64,000 bases of DNA from Enterobacter sp. Cy-643 (lineage in GTDB: Bacteria > Pseudomonadota > Gammaproteobacteria > Enterobacterales > Enterobacteriaceae), in the NCBI RefSeq assembly GCF_011752815.1, contig NZ_VWWV01000002.1, forward strand, positions 682,001 to 746,000, written 5' to 3'. Under the pieces are notes generated by a model that was not told the DNA's origin, did not search any database, and saw only the letters and a program-made list of their open reading frames with translations. This document shows, in pieces, positions 20,199-29,227 of this stretch. A program made the translations under genes and the position numbers. Numbering within the stretch: the first letter of the stretch is position 1; each line of letters starts with the position of its first letter.

Positions 20199-21575
20199 AT
20201 GCTTACCATTCTGGAACTTATTATCGGGGTCGTGGTGATTGTGGGCGTTGCCCGCTACATCATCAAAGGCTATTCCGCCACCGGCGTACTGTTCGTCGGC
20301 GGGCTGTTGTTACTTATCGTCAGCGCGCTAATGGGGCATAAAGTGTTGCCTGCCAGCGCGGAAAGCACCGGCTACACCGCTACTGACATCTTTGAATATG
20401 TCAAAATTCTGCTGATGAGCCGCGGCGGCGATCTTGGCATGATGATCATGATGCTCTGCGGGTTTGCCGCCTATATGACCCATATCGGCGCCAACGATGT
20501 AGTGGTCAAGCTGGCCTCTAAGCCGCTGAAATTCATCAATTCGCCTTACTTACTGATGATTGCCGCCTACTTCGTCGCCTGCCTGATGTCGCTGGCGGTC
20601 TCTTCCGCAACCGGGCTTGGGGTACTGTTAATGGCTACGCTGTTCCCGGTCATGGTCAATGTCGGTATCAGCCGTGGCGCTGCCGCTGCCATTTGCGCTT
20701 CCCCGGCCGCTATTATCCTGGCGCCGACTTCCGGAGATGTGGTACTGGCCGCTCAGGCTTCTGAAATGTCGCTGGTCGACTTTGCCTTTAAAACGACCAT
20801 TCCTATCTCTATCGCCGCCATCATCAGCATGGCAATCGCGCACTTCTTCTGGCAGCGCTATCTCGACAAGAAAGAGCACATCAGCCACGAAATGCTGGAT
20901 GTGAGTGAAATTCAGACTTCCGCGCCTTCTTTCTACGCCATCCTGCCGTTTACGCCGATTGTCGGGGTACTGATTTTTGACGGGAAATGGGGCCCGCAGC
21001 TGCACATCATTACCATTCTGGTTATTTGTATTCTGATTGCTGCCATGATTGAGTTTTTCCGCAGCTTCAATACGCAGCACGTCTTCTCCGGGATGGAAGT
21101 TTGCTATCGTGGTATGGCGGACGCTTTTGCCAACGTGGTGATGCTGCTGGTTGCCGCCGGCGTCTTTGCCCAGGGCTTAAGCACCATCGGCTTTATTCAG
21201 AGCCTGATCTCCATTGCTACCTCATTCGGTTCCGCAAGCATTATTCTGATGCTGGTGCTGGTCGTGCTGACCATGCTGGCGGCCATGACCACCGGCTCCG
21301 GTAACGCACCGTTCTATGCCTTTGTCGAAATGATCCCGAAACTGGCTCACTCCTCCGGGATTAACCCTGCATACCTGACCATTCCGATGCTGCAGGCTTC
21401 CAACCTGGGCCGCACCATTTCTCCGGTTTCCGGCGTGGTGGTGGCCGTCGCGGGGATGGCAAAAATCTCACCTTTCGAAGTCGTGAAACGCACCTCTGTG
21501 CCGGTCGCCGTCGGTCTTATTGTGGTGATTATCGCCACGGAGATTCTGGTTCCTGCTGCAGCGGTAGTTCACTAA
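20199..21575 (+). CDS. dcuC: Anaerobic C4-dicarboxylate transporter DcuC
   Basis: This 458-aa polytopic protein (about 12 hydrophobic segments) matches E. coli DcuC (461 aa). It effluxes succinate during fermentation and exchanges C4-dicarboxylates. Family segments include LAVSSATGLGVLLMATLFPVM, AAICASPAAIILAPTSGD and MTTGSGNAPFYAFVEM. The start has an AGGGGA upstream. An FNR-like site upstream fits its anaerobic regulation. A strong terminator follows 20 nt after the stop. The location next to rna agrees with E. coli gene order. Confidence 0.95.
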   Translation: MLTILELIIGVVVIVGVARYIIKGYSATGVLFVGGLLLLIVSALMGHKVLPASAESTGYTATDIFEYVKILLMSRGGDLGMMIMMLCGFAAYMTHIGANDVVVKLASKPLKFINSPYLLMIAAYFVACLMSLAVSSATGLGVLLMATLFPVMVNVGISRGAAAAICASPAAIILAPTSGDVVLAAQASEMSLVDFAFKTTIPISIAAIISMAIAHFFWQRYLDKKEHISHEMLDVSEIQTSAPSFYAILPFTPIVGVLIFDGKWGPQLHIITILVICILIAAMIEFFRSFNTQHVFSGMEVCYRGMADAFANVVMLLVAAGVFAQGLSTIGFIQSLISIATSFGSASIILMLVLVVLTMLAAMTTGSGNAPFYAFVEMIPKLAHSSGINPAYLTIPMLQASNLGRTISPVSGVVVAVAGMAKISPFEVVKRTSVPVAVGLIVVIIATEILVPAAAVVH

Positions 21576-21595
21576 CCCGCGGGCAGCACCGTTTC

Positions 21596-21621
21596 AAGCG
21601 CCTGCATCAGGCGCTTTTTTT
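21596..21621 (+). terminator. Intrinsic terminator after dcuC
   Basis: AGCGCCTG pairs with CAGGCGCT around CAT, followed by seven T residues. Confidence 0.88.
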
Positions 21622-21653
21622 ATGCCTATAATAAGCCCGCCTCCAGGACAGAT

Positions 21654-22469
21654 ATGAGAATAATGATGAATTTCACACCGCGACATTTACTGCTTTGTAC
21701 ACCACTCTTCATAAGCTCTGTAGCGTTTGCCGACGCCCTGCAGCCCAGCCAGTACGGAGATTTCGATCGCTACGTGCTGGCGCTTTCCTGGCAAACCGGC
21801 TTCTGCCAGAGCATGCACGACCGCAATCGCAACGAACCCGCTGAGTGTAAAGCCCAGCAGGAACAGGCGGATAAAAGTGCCTTTCTGACCGTCCACGGCC
21901 TCTGGCCGGGGCTGCCAAAATCTGTCGCCTCGCGCGGCGTCGATGAAAAACGCTGGATGCGCTACGGCTGCGCCACTCGCCCGGTACCGAATATGGCCGA
22001 AGCGAGGGCCTCAAACAAATGCGCCGCGCCAGATACCGGGCTTTCCGTTGAAATGGCCTCAAAGCTGGCGGGCGTGATGCCCGGCGCGGGGGGGCAATCC
22101 TGCCTTGAGCGCTACGAATACGCCAAGCACGGCGTTTGCTTTGGGTTTAACCCCGACGATTATTTCGGCACGATGGTGCGCCTGAACGGGGAAGTGAAAC
22201 ACAGCACCTTTGGCCAGTTCCTGGCTCAAAACTACGGCCAAACCGTGACGCGCAAAGCGTTTAACAAAGCCGTGAAGCAAACCTGGGGCAGCGATGCAGT
22301 GGATGCCATCAAGCTCACCTGTGACGGTAATCCCGCCTACCTCACGGAAATGCAGATCTCCCTGGTGGCAGACAAGATTAACCAGCCGCTGCAAAGCGCC
22401 TCATTCTCCCCACAGAAACACCCCGGCAACTGCGGGAAGAACTTCCGCCTGGACGAGGTTGGCTACTGA
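21654..22469 (+). CDS. rna: Periplasmic ribonuclease I (RNase T2 family)
   Basis: This 271-aa protein has a signal peptide ending around VAFADA and matches E. coli RNase I (268 aa), a broad-specificity periplasmic endoribonuclease yielding 2',3'-cyclic phosphates. The two RNase T2 active-site blocks are FLTVHGLWPGLP and YEYAKHGVCF, each with a catalytic histidine. Several paired cysteines agree with a disulfide-rich fold. The gene has its own short leader after the dcuC terminator. Confidence 0.95.
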   Translation: MRIMMNFTPRHLLLCTPLFISSVAFADALQPSQYGDFDRYVLALSWQTGFCQSMHDRNRNEPAECKAQQEQADKSAFLTVHGLWPGLPKSVASRGVDEKRWMRYGCATRPVPNMAEARASNKCAAPDTGLSVEMASKLAGVMPGAGGQSCLERYEYAKHGVCFGFNPDDYFGTMVRLNGEVKHSTFGQFLAQNYGQTVTRKAFNKAVKQTWGSDAVDAIKLTCDGNPAYLTEMQISLVADKINQPLQSASFSPQKHPGNCGKNFRLDEVGY

Positions 22470-22560
22470 CAGGATAAATACTGAAGCCAAAAATTAATCG
22501 CATCACTATTTGTTCCGGTTTTTTGGTTATAGCCTTCAGATAACGGATCTGGAGGTAACC

Positions 22561-22719
22561 ATGAACAGAACAAAACGGTATTTACTGCAGCTGAAGGCGC
22601 AGTTCGAGCGTGAAGGCAGCCAGCAAAAACTGCTGGGGTTTATCTGGCTCTCGCCGCAACAGCGCTATGAAATCCTCAAAGAGCTCTTGTTGCCAATAGC
22701 GGAGCATCATGCTCGTTAA
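22561..22719 (+). CDS. Small hypothetical protein, 52 aa
   Basis: An ATG at 22561 preceded by GGAGGT encodes a basic 52-aa helical protein starting MNRTKRYLLQLKAQFEREGS and ending LLPIAEHHAR. A segment GFIWLSPQQRYEILKEL reads like a folded helix pair. A GC-rich terminator follows. The excellent ribosome-binding site and isolated transcript-like unit support a real gene. I do not recognise a family. It lies between rna and the GntP-type permease, a place that in E. coli is occupied directly by rnk. Confidence 0.7.
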   Translation: MNRTKRYLLQLKAQFEREGSQQKLLGFIWLSPQQRYEILKELLLPIAEHHAR

Positions 22720-22725
22720 AAACAG

Positions 22726-22762
22726 GCGGGCCCCGTGCAGCACGGCGGCCCGCGCTTTATTT
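22726..22762 (+). terminator. Terminator after the 52-aa ORF
   Basis: GCGGGCC pairs with GGCCCGC, with an inner CGTG/CACG stem, and is followed by GCTTTATTT. Confidence 0.75.
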
Positions 22763-22910
22763 CGTTTACTGACGATGTAAATCTGGCGCGTGTCAGATTT
22801 TCCCCAGCCAGACAATTCCCCCGCTCACCTTTCGCACTGATTATTTTGATTGTTTGAACCTCGTCCCAAAATGTTAACAAACATTACAGAGTTCATTTAC
22901 AGACGGCCCA

Positions 22911-22956
22911 ATGTTACCGATATCATGTTACCGGTATCAGCATCACCCGATAACGT
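22911..22956 (+). promoter_or_regulatory. Predicted GntR operators upstream of the GntP-type permease
   Basis: ATGTTACCGATATCAT (22911-22926) and ATGTTACCGGTATCAG (22925-22940) match the known gluconate-repressor operator ATGTTA-N4-TAACAT with few mismatches. A third degenerate site ends in CCCGATAACGT (22946-22956). The sites overlap end to end, about 45-90 nt before the start codon. This predicts repression by GntR and induction by gluconate or a related sugar acid. Confidence 0.65.
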
Positions 22957-23000
22957 GCTTTTGGTGCATTCATCTGAGAATTTGCCACTGGGAAAATAAA

Positions 23001-24377
23001 ATGACCGAAATAACAACAAGTTTAGGTGCAGGAAGCCTGCTGGGTATCGCCGCCTGTTCCGTCGTGCTCCTGCTCGTATTGATCATGCGTTTTCGCGTAC
23101 ATGCCTTCCTGGCGCTGACCCTGGTCAGCGTCATTGTGGCACTCGTTACCGGCGTGCCGTTTGACAAAATTGTGCCCACGATTCTGGGCGGCTTCGGCAG
23201 CACCCTGGCAGGCGTCGCTTTATTGGTTGGGCTAGGCGCCATGATTGGCCGCCTGCTGGAAATTTCCGGCGGCGCAAAAGTGCTGGCGGATACCCTGGTT
23301 GGGACCTTTGGCGCTCACCGGGCCCCTTTCGCACTGGGCATCGCGTCGCTGCTATTTGGCTTCCCGATCTTCTTTGACGCGGGCCTGGTGGTCATGCTGC
23401 CGATCATCTTCAGCGTGGCGAAGCAATTCGGCGGTTCAACCCTGAAATATGCGCTCCCTGCGGCCGGTGCTTTTGCGGTAATGCATGCGCTTCTGCCGCC
23501 GCATCCAGGCCCGGTGGCCGCCAGCGAACTGCTGGGCGCTAACATCGGCCTGCTGGTTGTTGTGGGGCTGATTATCGCCATCCCAACCTGGTATATCGGG
23601 GCCTATCTCTTCGGGCTGTATGCCGGGAAGAAATTCGATATCCCTCTGCCGAGTTCTTTCCTCGGTAAAGTGGAAGTGGACGAGAACCACCAGCCGCCGT
23701 CATTCGGCATGGTAATGACAATATTACTGATGCCGCTGGTGCTTATTTTCCTTGATACCGGCCTCAACACCGCCACTGTGCTCGGCTGGGTCAGCGCCGA
23801 CAATACGCTGGTGAACTTCTTGCGCATGCTGGGCAAAACGCCTATTGCGCTGCTGATTACCGTCTTTTTTGCCCTGATGGTTTTCAGCGGCAAACATAGC
23901 CGCCAGCATCTTGAAAAAGTATGTGAAGGCGCGCTCGGCCCGATTTGCGGCATTATCCTGGTGACCGGCGCGGGCGGTATGTTCGGCGGCGTGCTGCGCG
24001 CAAGCGGCATTGGTGACGCGCTGGCTGGCGTACTGTCAGACACAGGCATGCCGGTTATCGTTGCCGCCTTTGTTATCTCGACCGCGCTGCGCGTTGCTCA
24101 GGGATCAGCAACCGTTGCCCTGACGACCACCGCCGCGCTGGTATCGCCGATGGTCGAAGCCACTACGGGCCTCAGCCAGTTTGATCTCTGCTTTATCGTT
24201 ATCGCGATTGCCGGCGGCGCTACCGTCCTGTCTCACGTGAATGACTCCGGCTTCTGGCTGGTGGGGCGTTTCCTGGAAATGGATGAGAAAACGACGCTGA
24301 AAACCTGGACCGTAATGGAAACGCTGATCGGTACCATTGCTTTCCTGCTGGCGGCGCTGGGGAGCGTGATTCTGTAA
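23001..24377 (+). CDS. GntP-family gluconate/sugar-acid permease
   Basis: This 458-aa membrane protein of the gluconate:H+ symporter (GntP) family contains MHALLPPHPGPVAASELLGA, GSATVALTTTAAL and SHVNDSGFWLVGRF, the conserved family blocks. The start at 23001 gives the family-typical N-terminus; an upstream in-frame ATG at 22911 lies inside the operators and is rejected. The overlapping GntR-like operators argue that gluconate or an idonate/gluconate-like acid is the substrate. No gluconate kinase is adjacent. It is inserted between rna and rnk relative to E. coli. Confidence 0.88.
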   Translation: MTEITTSLGAGSLLGIAACSVVLLLVLIMRFRVHAFLALTLVSVIVALVTGVPFDKIVPTILGGFGSTLAGVALLVGLGAMIGRLLEISGGAKVLADTLVGTFGAHRAPFALGIASLLFGFPIFFDAGLVVMLPIIFSVAKQFGGSTLKYALPAAGAFAVMHALLPPHPGPVAASELLGANIGLLVVVGLIIAIPTWYIGAYLFGLYAGKKFDIPLPSSFLGKVEVDENHQPPSFGMVMTILLMPLVLIFLDTGLNTATVLGWVSADNTLVNFLRMLGKTPIALLITVFFALMVFSGKHSRQHLEKVCEGALGPICGIILVTGAGGMFGGVLRASGIGDALAGVLSDTGMPVIVAAFVISTALRVAQGSATVALTTTAALVSPMVEATTGLSQFDLCFIVIAIAGGATVLSHVNDSGFWLVGRFLEMDEKTTLKTWTVMETLIGTIAFLLAALGSVIL

Positions 24378-24459
24378 GGCGCCCGGGGGAAATCAAAATG
24401 TGACCGATCTCGCTTTCAACTCAGGGCTAAGCTCAGTATCATCGTTCCTACGTGAACAA

Positions 24460-24486
24460 CCCTCGCCGGTTTCGGTGGGGGTTTTT
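24460..24486 (+). terminator. Terminator after the GntP-type permease
   Basis: CCCTCGCC pairs with GGTGGGGG (with wobble) around a 6-nt loop, followed by TTTTT. Confidence 0.65.
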
Positions 24487-24538
24487 CTTTGTACGATTTC
24501 AGCACATGAGTGCCCTGCTTTTTTACACGGAGAGAACT

Positions 24539-24949
24539 ATGTCCAGACCTGCCATCATCATTAACGAACTAGACGCCGAACGCCTTGACCGCCTGCTGGA
24601 ACAGCCGCAGTACGCCAAAGCCCCGGTGGCAGAGGCGCTCAACGCCGAACTGGATCGCGCCCAGATGTGCAGCCCGGATAAAATGCCGCCGGATGTGGTG
24701 TCCATGAACAGCCGCGTAGAATTTCGCGATTTAAGCACTCAGGAAGTCCACGTGCGCACGCTGGTTTACCCGGCGAACCTGACCGACAGCGATAATCAGC
24801 TTTCCGTTATGGCTCCGGTCGGTGCCGCGCTGCTCGGCCTGCGGGTTGGCGATAGTATCAACTGGGCACTGCCAAACGGCAGCCAGACTCACCTTGAAGT
24901 GCTGGCTTTGCACTACCAGCCTGAAGCGGCGGGTGAACTTCACCGCTAA
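24539..24949 (+). CDS. rnk: Rnk, nucleoside diphosphate kinase regulator
   Basis: The 136-aa product equals E. coli Rnk in length. It is a GreA-like protein with an N-terminal coiled coil and a C-terminal FKBP-like domain ([41 protein letters not shown]). Rnk binds RNA polymerase and influences nucleoside diphosphate kinase and polyphosphate/alginate-related traits. The ATG at 24539 has GGAGAGA upstream; an earlier in-frame ATG would put a non-conserved, terminator-overlapping extension on the protein. Confidence 0.94.
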   Translation: MSRPAIIINELDAERLDRLLEQPQYAKAPVAEALNAELDRAQMCSPDKMPPDVVSMNSRVEFRDLSTQEVHVRTLVYPANLTDSDNQLSVMAPVGAALLGLRVGDSINWALPNGSQTHLEVLALHYQPEAAGELHR

Positions 24950-24968
24950 TCAGGTGCCCCGCGGTTCC

Positions 24969-24988
24969 CCTCTCCCAACAGGGAGAGG
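24969..24988. terminator. Hairpin between rnk and the LacI-type gene
   Basis: CCTCTCCC and GGGAGAGG form an 8-bp stem with an AACA loop between convergent genes. The sequence resembles the CCTCTCCC-type repeats seen at 57.9-58.4 kb. Confidence 0.45.
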
Positions 24989-25064
24989 ATCCTGTCTGGC
25001 AATATTCCCTTTCAGCGTGTCCAGCCCGGAGCGCCCTGTTTCTCCGCGATCTGCGGTGTTTCCA

Positions 25065-26081
25065 CTATGCAGATTCACGCGGCACCAGTTCACCAGAGAT
25101 GGTGATCCGCTGGGCAGGAAGCTCCGGCTGTTTAATTTTACTGACAATTAATGCGGCGGCTTGTCGCCCGGTCTCTTCACTGGACGCGGAAACATAGGTA
25201 AAGCTCGGCGAGGTGAGATTAATGTACATCATGTCTTCGAAACCAATCAGAGAGACCTGCTGCGTTAAGAAAACGTCTTTCCCTACTGTGCGGCCCACTT
25301 GCTGAATACCGGTGATGGCGCCAATGATCGCCGCCGGAGAGTGGCACAGCATGGCGGTGATCTGGTTACTCTTTTCCAGCATCAGGCGTGTGACAAAAGC
25401 CGAAGCCGACGTGTCGTCTGCACATTCCGGCGCCCACTCTTCTCTGAACGGCAAGCCGTACTGCTGCAGGGCGCTGCGGTAGCCAGACAGCCGTTCAGCG
25501 CGGATCAGGCAACTTTTTGTACCTCCCAGCCAGGCAATATTGCGGTGGCCGCGCTCAATAAGAAAACGCGTGGCCTGGTTACCGGCCTGACGATTATCCC
25601 GCCCAATAACATCGCGCGTGCTGGTAATGGTTGATTCAGAGATAACCACCGTAGGCAGCGGGCACTCTGTAATGGCCAGGGGAACATCAGCGGAGTGGCA
25701 GTCTGCGGCCAGATAAATCACCCCGGCAACGCCCTGCTGGCTAAATGATGTCAGGCAGTTTCGCAGCTGTTGTTCTCCGTCACGCGGCTGACCAAGAAAC
25801 ACCATGTAGCCTTGTTTTTCGAGCTGCTGGACAACGCTCGCGGTGACGTTGACGGAGAAAGAGTTGTTAAAGTCGCGAATAATCAGACCGATCAGGTTAG
25901 AGGTATTGGAGCGAAGGTTGGCGGCGGCAACGTTATGCACGTAGCCCAGTTCCTTGATAGCGGCATTGACCTTATCAATGGTCGCCTCAGAGATCTTGCC
26001 CTTCTGGCGCAGCACCAGCGAAACCGTCGAAACCGAGACGCCCGCTCGCTCAGCGACATCAATGATGTTGACCTTTTTCAT
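25065..26081 (-). CDS. LacI-family repressor, MalI-like
   Basis: This 338-aa LacI-family regulator has the helix-turn-helix IIDVAERAGVSVSTVSLVLR and a hinge, followed by a sugar-binding-protein-like core. It resembles E. coli MalI (CLIRAERLSGYRSAL, LGYVHNVAAANLRS-type blocks). The start at MKKVNI was chosen because a GGGGTGG lies just upstream; the preceding in-frame ATG adds seven unrelated residues. It is downstream of the PTS permease on the same strand (70-nt gap), and the double palindrome upstream of the permease is its likely operator. The effector sugar is not known. Confidence 0.88.
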   Translation of the reverse strand: MKKVNIIDVAERAGVSVSTVSLVLRQKGKISEATIDKVNAAIKELGYVHNVAAANLRSNTSNLIGLIIRDFNNSFSVNVTASVVQQLEKQGYMVFLGQPRDGEQQLRNCLTSFSQQGVAGVIYLAADCHSADVPLAITECPLPTVVISESTITSTRDVIGRDNRQAGNQATRFLIERGHRNIAWLGGTKSCLIRAERLSGYRSALQQYGLPFREEWAPECADDTSASAFVTRLMLEKSNQITAMLCHSPAAIIGAITGIQQVGRTVGKDVFLTQQVSLIGFEDMMYINLTSPSFTYVSASSEETGRQAAALIVSKIKQPELPAQRITISGELVPRESA

Positions 26082-26151
26082 TCCACCCCTGTAACCGCAC
26101 ATCCATAAATTTCAGCCCCCTGAAACATACAGGAGGCCGAAAGGTATTACA

Positions 26152-27651
26152 TTATTTACCGATCATCGTCGACATTGTCTGTGCAATAAATTGCGCTCTG
26201 GCACCAAATATGACCTGAATACCCGAATCGCCGACGAATACCACACCGCGAGCCCCCAGACTGTTCAGGCCATCTTTGTCGACCATCGAACTGTCGTCCA
26301 CTTCCAGACGCAGGCGGGTGATGCAGGAACCCACGGAGTTGATGTTAGGTGCCCCGCCCAGCAGGCCGATGATATCGCCCGCCAGCTCGGTGTCGGTTTT
26401 GTCTCCGGCGTTGGCGGTCACTTCGGTGCGGCCCGGCGTTTTCACGTCGAAACGGCGAATAACGAAGCGGAAAGTGAAGTAGTAAATCAGCGCCATCGGC
26501 ACGCCCACGACCACCGCCATCAGGAAGTTAGTCTGGTAGCCATTGAAGGAGGGCAGAATCCCGAAGGAGATGTAGTCGATCATCCCGGCGGAGAATGATT
26601 TGGCGATATGAGCATGCAGCAGATACATGCACATATAAGACAGACCAGCCATCACCGCGTTGAACACATACAGAATCGGAGCAACGAAGATAAAGGTGAA
26701 CTCAACCGGCTCGGTGATCCCGGTGAGGAAGCAGGTCAGCGCCGCGGAGAACAGAATACCAGAGGCAATTTTCTTATTTTTAGTGTTGGCTTCATGGTAC
26801 ATCGCCAGACAGGCCGCAGGCAGCGCGAACAGCATCAGCGGGAACTCGCCCTGCATGAATTTACCGGCATTCTGGTAGCTGTCGCTGCTGAAGGACTTCA
26901 CGCCCTCTTCCAGCATTTTGAACCAAATCGTCTGGTCGCCGTGAATCACCTGCCCTGTATGGGTGGTGTATTCCCCGAAGGAGTACCAGAAGGACGGATA
27001 CCAGATGTGGTGCAGACCCAGCGGGATTAATGCGCGTTCAACCAGCCCGAAGATAAAGGTTGATGCGGCCTGATTATCCCCGTTAACCACCACGGACAGC
27101 GCATCAATGCCGGACTGAATGTACGACCACACCCACGGCAGTACCATCCCTAACAGGAAGGAGAGAAACGCCGTCGCGATGGCAACAAAACGCTTGCCGG
27201 AGAAGAAGCCCAGGAATTCAGGCAATTGCATAGTGTGGAACTTGTTGTAGCACCACGCCGCCAGGATACCGGAGATAAGTCCGCCAAAAACGCCCATTTG
27301 CAGCGTCGGGATGCCGACCACCATGGCATATTTCCCACCCGCAGAGGCCATTTCCGGCGTGATGTGCATAACGGTGCCAATGGTAATGTTAATGATAAAC
27401 ACAGACACCGCCGCCGACAGCGCGGCAATACCCGATTCCGCAGCAAGGCCCACGGCAGAACCAATAGCGAACAGCATAGGCAGGTTATCGAAGATAACCC
27501 CGCCCGCGTTCATCATCAGCGGTAAGTGAAACTTATCGCCGAAGGCAAGCAGTAAACCTGCAGCAGGCAGTAAAGAGATAGGCAGCATTAACGCACGGCC
27601 AATCATGGAAAGCTTTGATAACGATTTAACAACACTGGACAACAGACTCAT
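26152..27651 (-). CDS. PTS glucose/maltose-type IIBC permease
   Basis: This 499-aa membrane protein has an EIIC domain (about residues 10-400) with SMIGRALMLPISLLPAAGLL, LPEFLGFFSGKRFV, LIPLGLHHIWY and TGITEPVEFTFIFVAP. A C-terminal EIIB domain carries the phosphorylated cysteine in GSCITRLRLEV. There is no IIA domain, so Crr would probably supply the phosphate, as for PtsG and MalX. The start at MSLLSS has GGGGGA upstream. Genetic context (MalI-like repressor downstream, no MalY-type lyase) leaves the sugar uncertain: glucose, maltose or an alpha-glucoside. Confidence 0.88.
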   Translation of the reverse strand: MSLLSSVVKSLSKLSMIGRALMLPISLLPAAGLLLAFGDKFHLPLMMNAGGVIFDNLPMLFAIGSAVGLAAESGIAALSAAVSVFIINITIGTVMHITPEMASAGGKYAMVVGIPTLQMGVFGGLISGILAAWCYNKFHTMQLPEFLGFFSGKRFVAIATAFLSFLLGMVLPWVWSYIQSGIDALSVVVNGDNQAASTFIFGLVERALIPLGLHHIWYPSFWYSFGEYTTHTGQVIHGDQTIWFKMLEEGVKSFSSDSYQNAGKFMQGEFPLMLFALPAACLAMYHEANTKNKKIASGILFSAALTCFLTGITEPVEFTFIFVAPILYVFNAVMAGLSYMCMYLLHAHIAKSFSAGMIDYISFGILPSFNGYQTNFLMAVVVGVPMALIYYFTFRFVIRRFDVKTPGRTEVTANAGDKTDTELAGDIIGLLGGAPNINSVGSCITRLRLEVDDSSMVDKDGLNSLGARGVVFVGDSGIQVIFGARAQFIAQTMSTMIGK

Positions 27652-27711
27652 GGACGTTTCCCCCGGTGCAGACGCAGTAACCGCGTTTTGTCTGTTCACG
27701 CGTTTTTATGG

Positions 27712-27744
27712 TAGGTAGAACGTTCTACTAGAACGTTCTACCTA
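27712..27744. promoter_or_regulatory. Double palindromic LacI-type operator
   Basis: A 33-bp near-perfect inverted repeat centred at 27728 contains two palindromes, GTAGAACGTTCTAC (27715-27728) and TAGAACGTTCTA (27729-27740), with centres 13 bp apart. The central AACGTT core is typical of LacI-family operators such as that of MalI. It is 60-90 nt upstream of the PTS permease start. Confidence 0.7.
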
Positions 27745-27874
27745 GAGTGCCGAAACGATTTTTAGCCCGCAACTGAAATCTGCGTTGTTGCCATATTGTT
27801 ATCGAATATTTGAAGTGGCGCAGGTTTTTAGGCCGGCATTGAGAAGGTTATTGAGATTGGAGGTGGGACAAACA

Positions 27875-27914
27875 CATCAACTCTCCCTCACCTGAACGGC
27901 AAGGAGAGTTGATG
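27875..27914 (-). terminator. Hairpin downstream of ybcJ
   Basis: CATCAACTCTCC and GGAGAGTTGATG form a perfect 12-bp stem with a 16-nt loop, 36 nt beyond the ybcJ stop on the minus strand. No clear U-tract; probable transcript end of folD-ybcJ. Confidence 0.5.
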
Positions 27915-27949
27915 CCTGCCCTCTTCATTCAGAAAAGGGGCTCGCGGAA

Positions 27950-28162
27950 TTAAGGCTGAACGGTAATGCTCAGGCTCTCAAAACTTACGGTCTGGCCCGC
28001 CACAATTTTGCAGCGCTTGCGGGTTTCAACTTCACCGTCCACCTTCACGAGGCCTTCGGCAATCACCGCCTTTGCCTGCGCACCGCTTTCGCACCAGCCT
28101 TCCAGCTTGAGCAAGTCGCACAGTTCAACGTGAGGGTGTTTACCTAGTGAGAAGGTTGCCAT
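27950..28162 (-). CDS. ybcJ: YbcJ, S4-like RNA-binding protein
   Basis: This 70-aa protein has an S4 alpha-L fold (LCDLLKLEGWCESGAQAKAV, VKVDGEVETRKRCKI) matching E. coli YbcJ. It is predicted to bind RNA; the biological target is unknown. It starts 2 nt after the folD stop, so the two are co-transcribed. Confidence 0.93.
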   Translation of the reverse strand: MATFSLGKHPHVELCDLLKLEGWCESGAQAKAVIAEGLVKVDGEVETRKRCKIVAGQTVSFESLSITVQP

Positions 28163-28164
28163 TA

Positions 28165-29031
28165 TTACTCTCCATCAACATCATGATATTCCTCGCAGGC
28201 CTGCAAGGTATTCTGAATTAGGGTGGCAACCGTCATTGGGCCTACGCCACCCGGAACCGGCGTAATATACGAGGCTTTGGCGGCGGCTTCATCATAAATT
28301 ACGTCCCCGACCACTTTCCCGCTCTCAAGGCGGTTGATGCCGACGTCCACCACAATAGCGCCTTCTTTAATCCATTCACCCGGAATAAAGCCAGGTTTGC
28401 CCACGGCGACAATCACCAGGTCGGCGTTCTCAACGTGCTGGCGAAGGTTTTTGGTGAAACGGTGCGTTACGGTCGTGGTGCAACCGGCCAGCAGCAGTTC
28501 CATGCTCATCGGGCGCCCCACAATGTTGGACGCGCCAATGATCACCGCGTTCAGGCCGTAGGTGTCGATGTTATAGCGCTCCAGCAGTGTCACGATGCCG
28601 CGCGGCGTACACGGCCGCAGGCGCGGTGCGCGCTGGCACAGACGGCCAATGTTATACGGATGGAAACCGTCTACGTCTTTGTCCGGATCGATACGCTCAA
28701 GCACTTTGACGTTATCGATCCCGGCAGGCAGAGGCAGCTGCACCAGAATGCCGTCAATCTCGGCGTCCGCGTTTAGCGCATCGATCAGCCCTAACAGCTC
28801 CGCTTCGCTGGTGGTTTCCGGCAAATCATAAGAGCGGGAGACAAAACCGACCTCTTCGCAGGCTTTGCGTTTATTCGCGACATAAATCTGGGATGCAGGG
28901 TTCGCTCCCACCAATACAACGGCCAGACCAGGGGCACGTTTTCCTGCGGCAACTCGGGCTTGTACTTTTTCAGCAACTTCAAGCCGGACCTGCTGCGCAA
29001 TCGTTTTACCGTCAATAATCTTTGCTGCCAT
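28165..29031 (-). CDS. folD: Bifunctional methylenetetrahydrofolate dehydrogenase/cyclohydrolase FolD
   Basis: The 288 aa match E. coli FolD, which interconverts 5,10-methylene- and 10-formyl-tetrahydrofolate with NADP. Key segments are [14 protein letters not shown] with the catalytic Lys (about residue 54), [24 protein letters not shown] (Rossmann nucleotide-binding region) and [15 protein letters not shown]. It lies immediately upstream of argU on the opposite strand, an arrangement also seen in E. coli, where this neighbourhood carries DLP12 and the sfm fimbriae. Confidence 0.97.
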   Translation of the reverse strand: MAAKIIDGKTIAQQVRLEVAEKVQARVAAGKRAPGLAVVLVGANPASQIYVANKRKACEEVGFVSRSYDLPETTSEAELLGLIDALNADAEIDGILVQLPLPAGIDNVKVLERIDPDKDVDGFHPYNIGRLCQRAPRLRPCTPRGIVTLLERYNIDTYGLNAVIIGASNIVGRPMSMELLLAGCTTTVTHRFTKNLRQHVENADLVIVAVGKPGFIPGEWIKEGAIVVDVGINRLESGKVVGDVIYDEAAAKASYITPVPGGVGPMTVATLIQNTLQACEEYHDVDGE

Positions 29032-29157
29032 CAGAGAGAGAATTCCATCTGTAAACGTTAAGAAAGGGGGTTACTGCTATTTTGTCAGATGCGCGGCCCG
29101 CTGTCAGGCACTGATGTGGGTTTATGCTCAATTGTCGCGCAGGTGGTTGAAAAGCCA

Positions 29158-29185
29158 TTGACTCAAGAGGTGCTGACCGTATAAT
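29158..29185 (+). promoter_or_regulatory. argU promoter
   Basis: TTGACT (29158-29163) and a perfect TATAAT (29180-29185) are separated by 16 bp. A GC-rich discriminator (CCACCCCGC) follows, typical of stringently controlled tRNA promoters. The mature tRNA begins about 43 nt downstream. Confidence 0.8.
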
Positions 29186-29227
29186 CCACCCCGCATCAAG
29201 CCGTAATGTTTCTCTGCATTACTCCGT

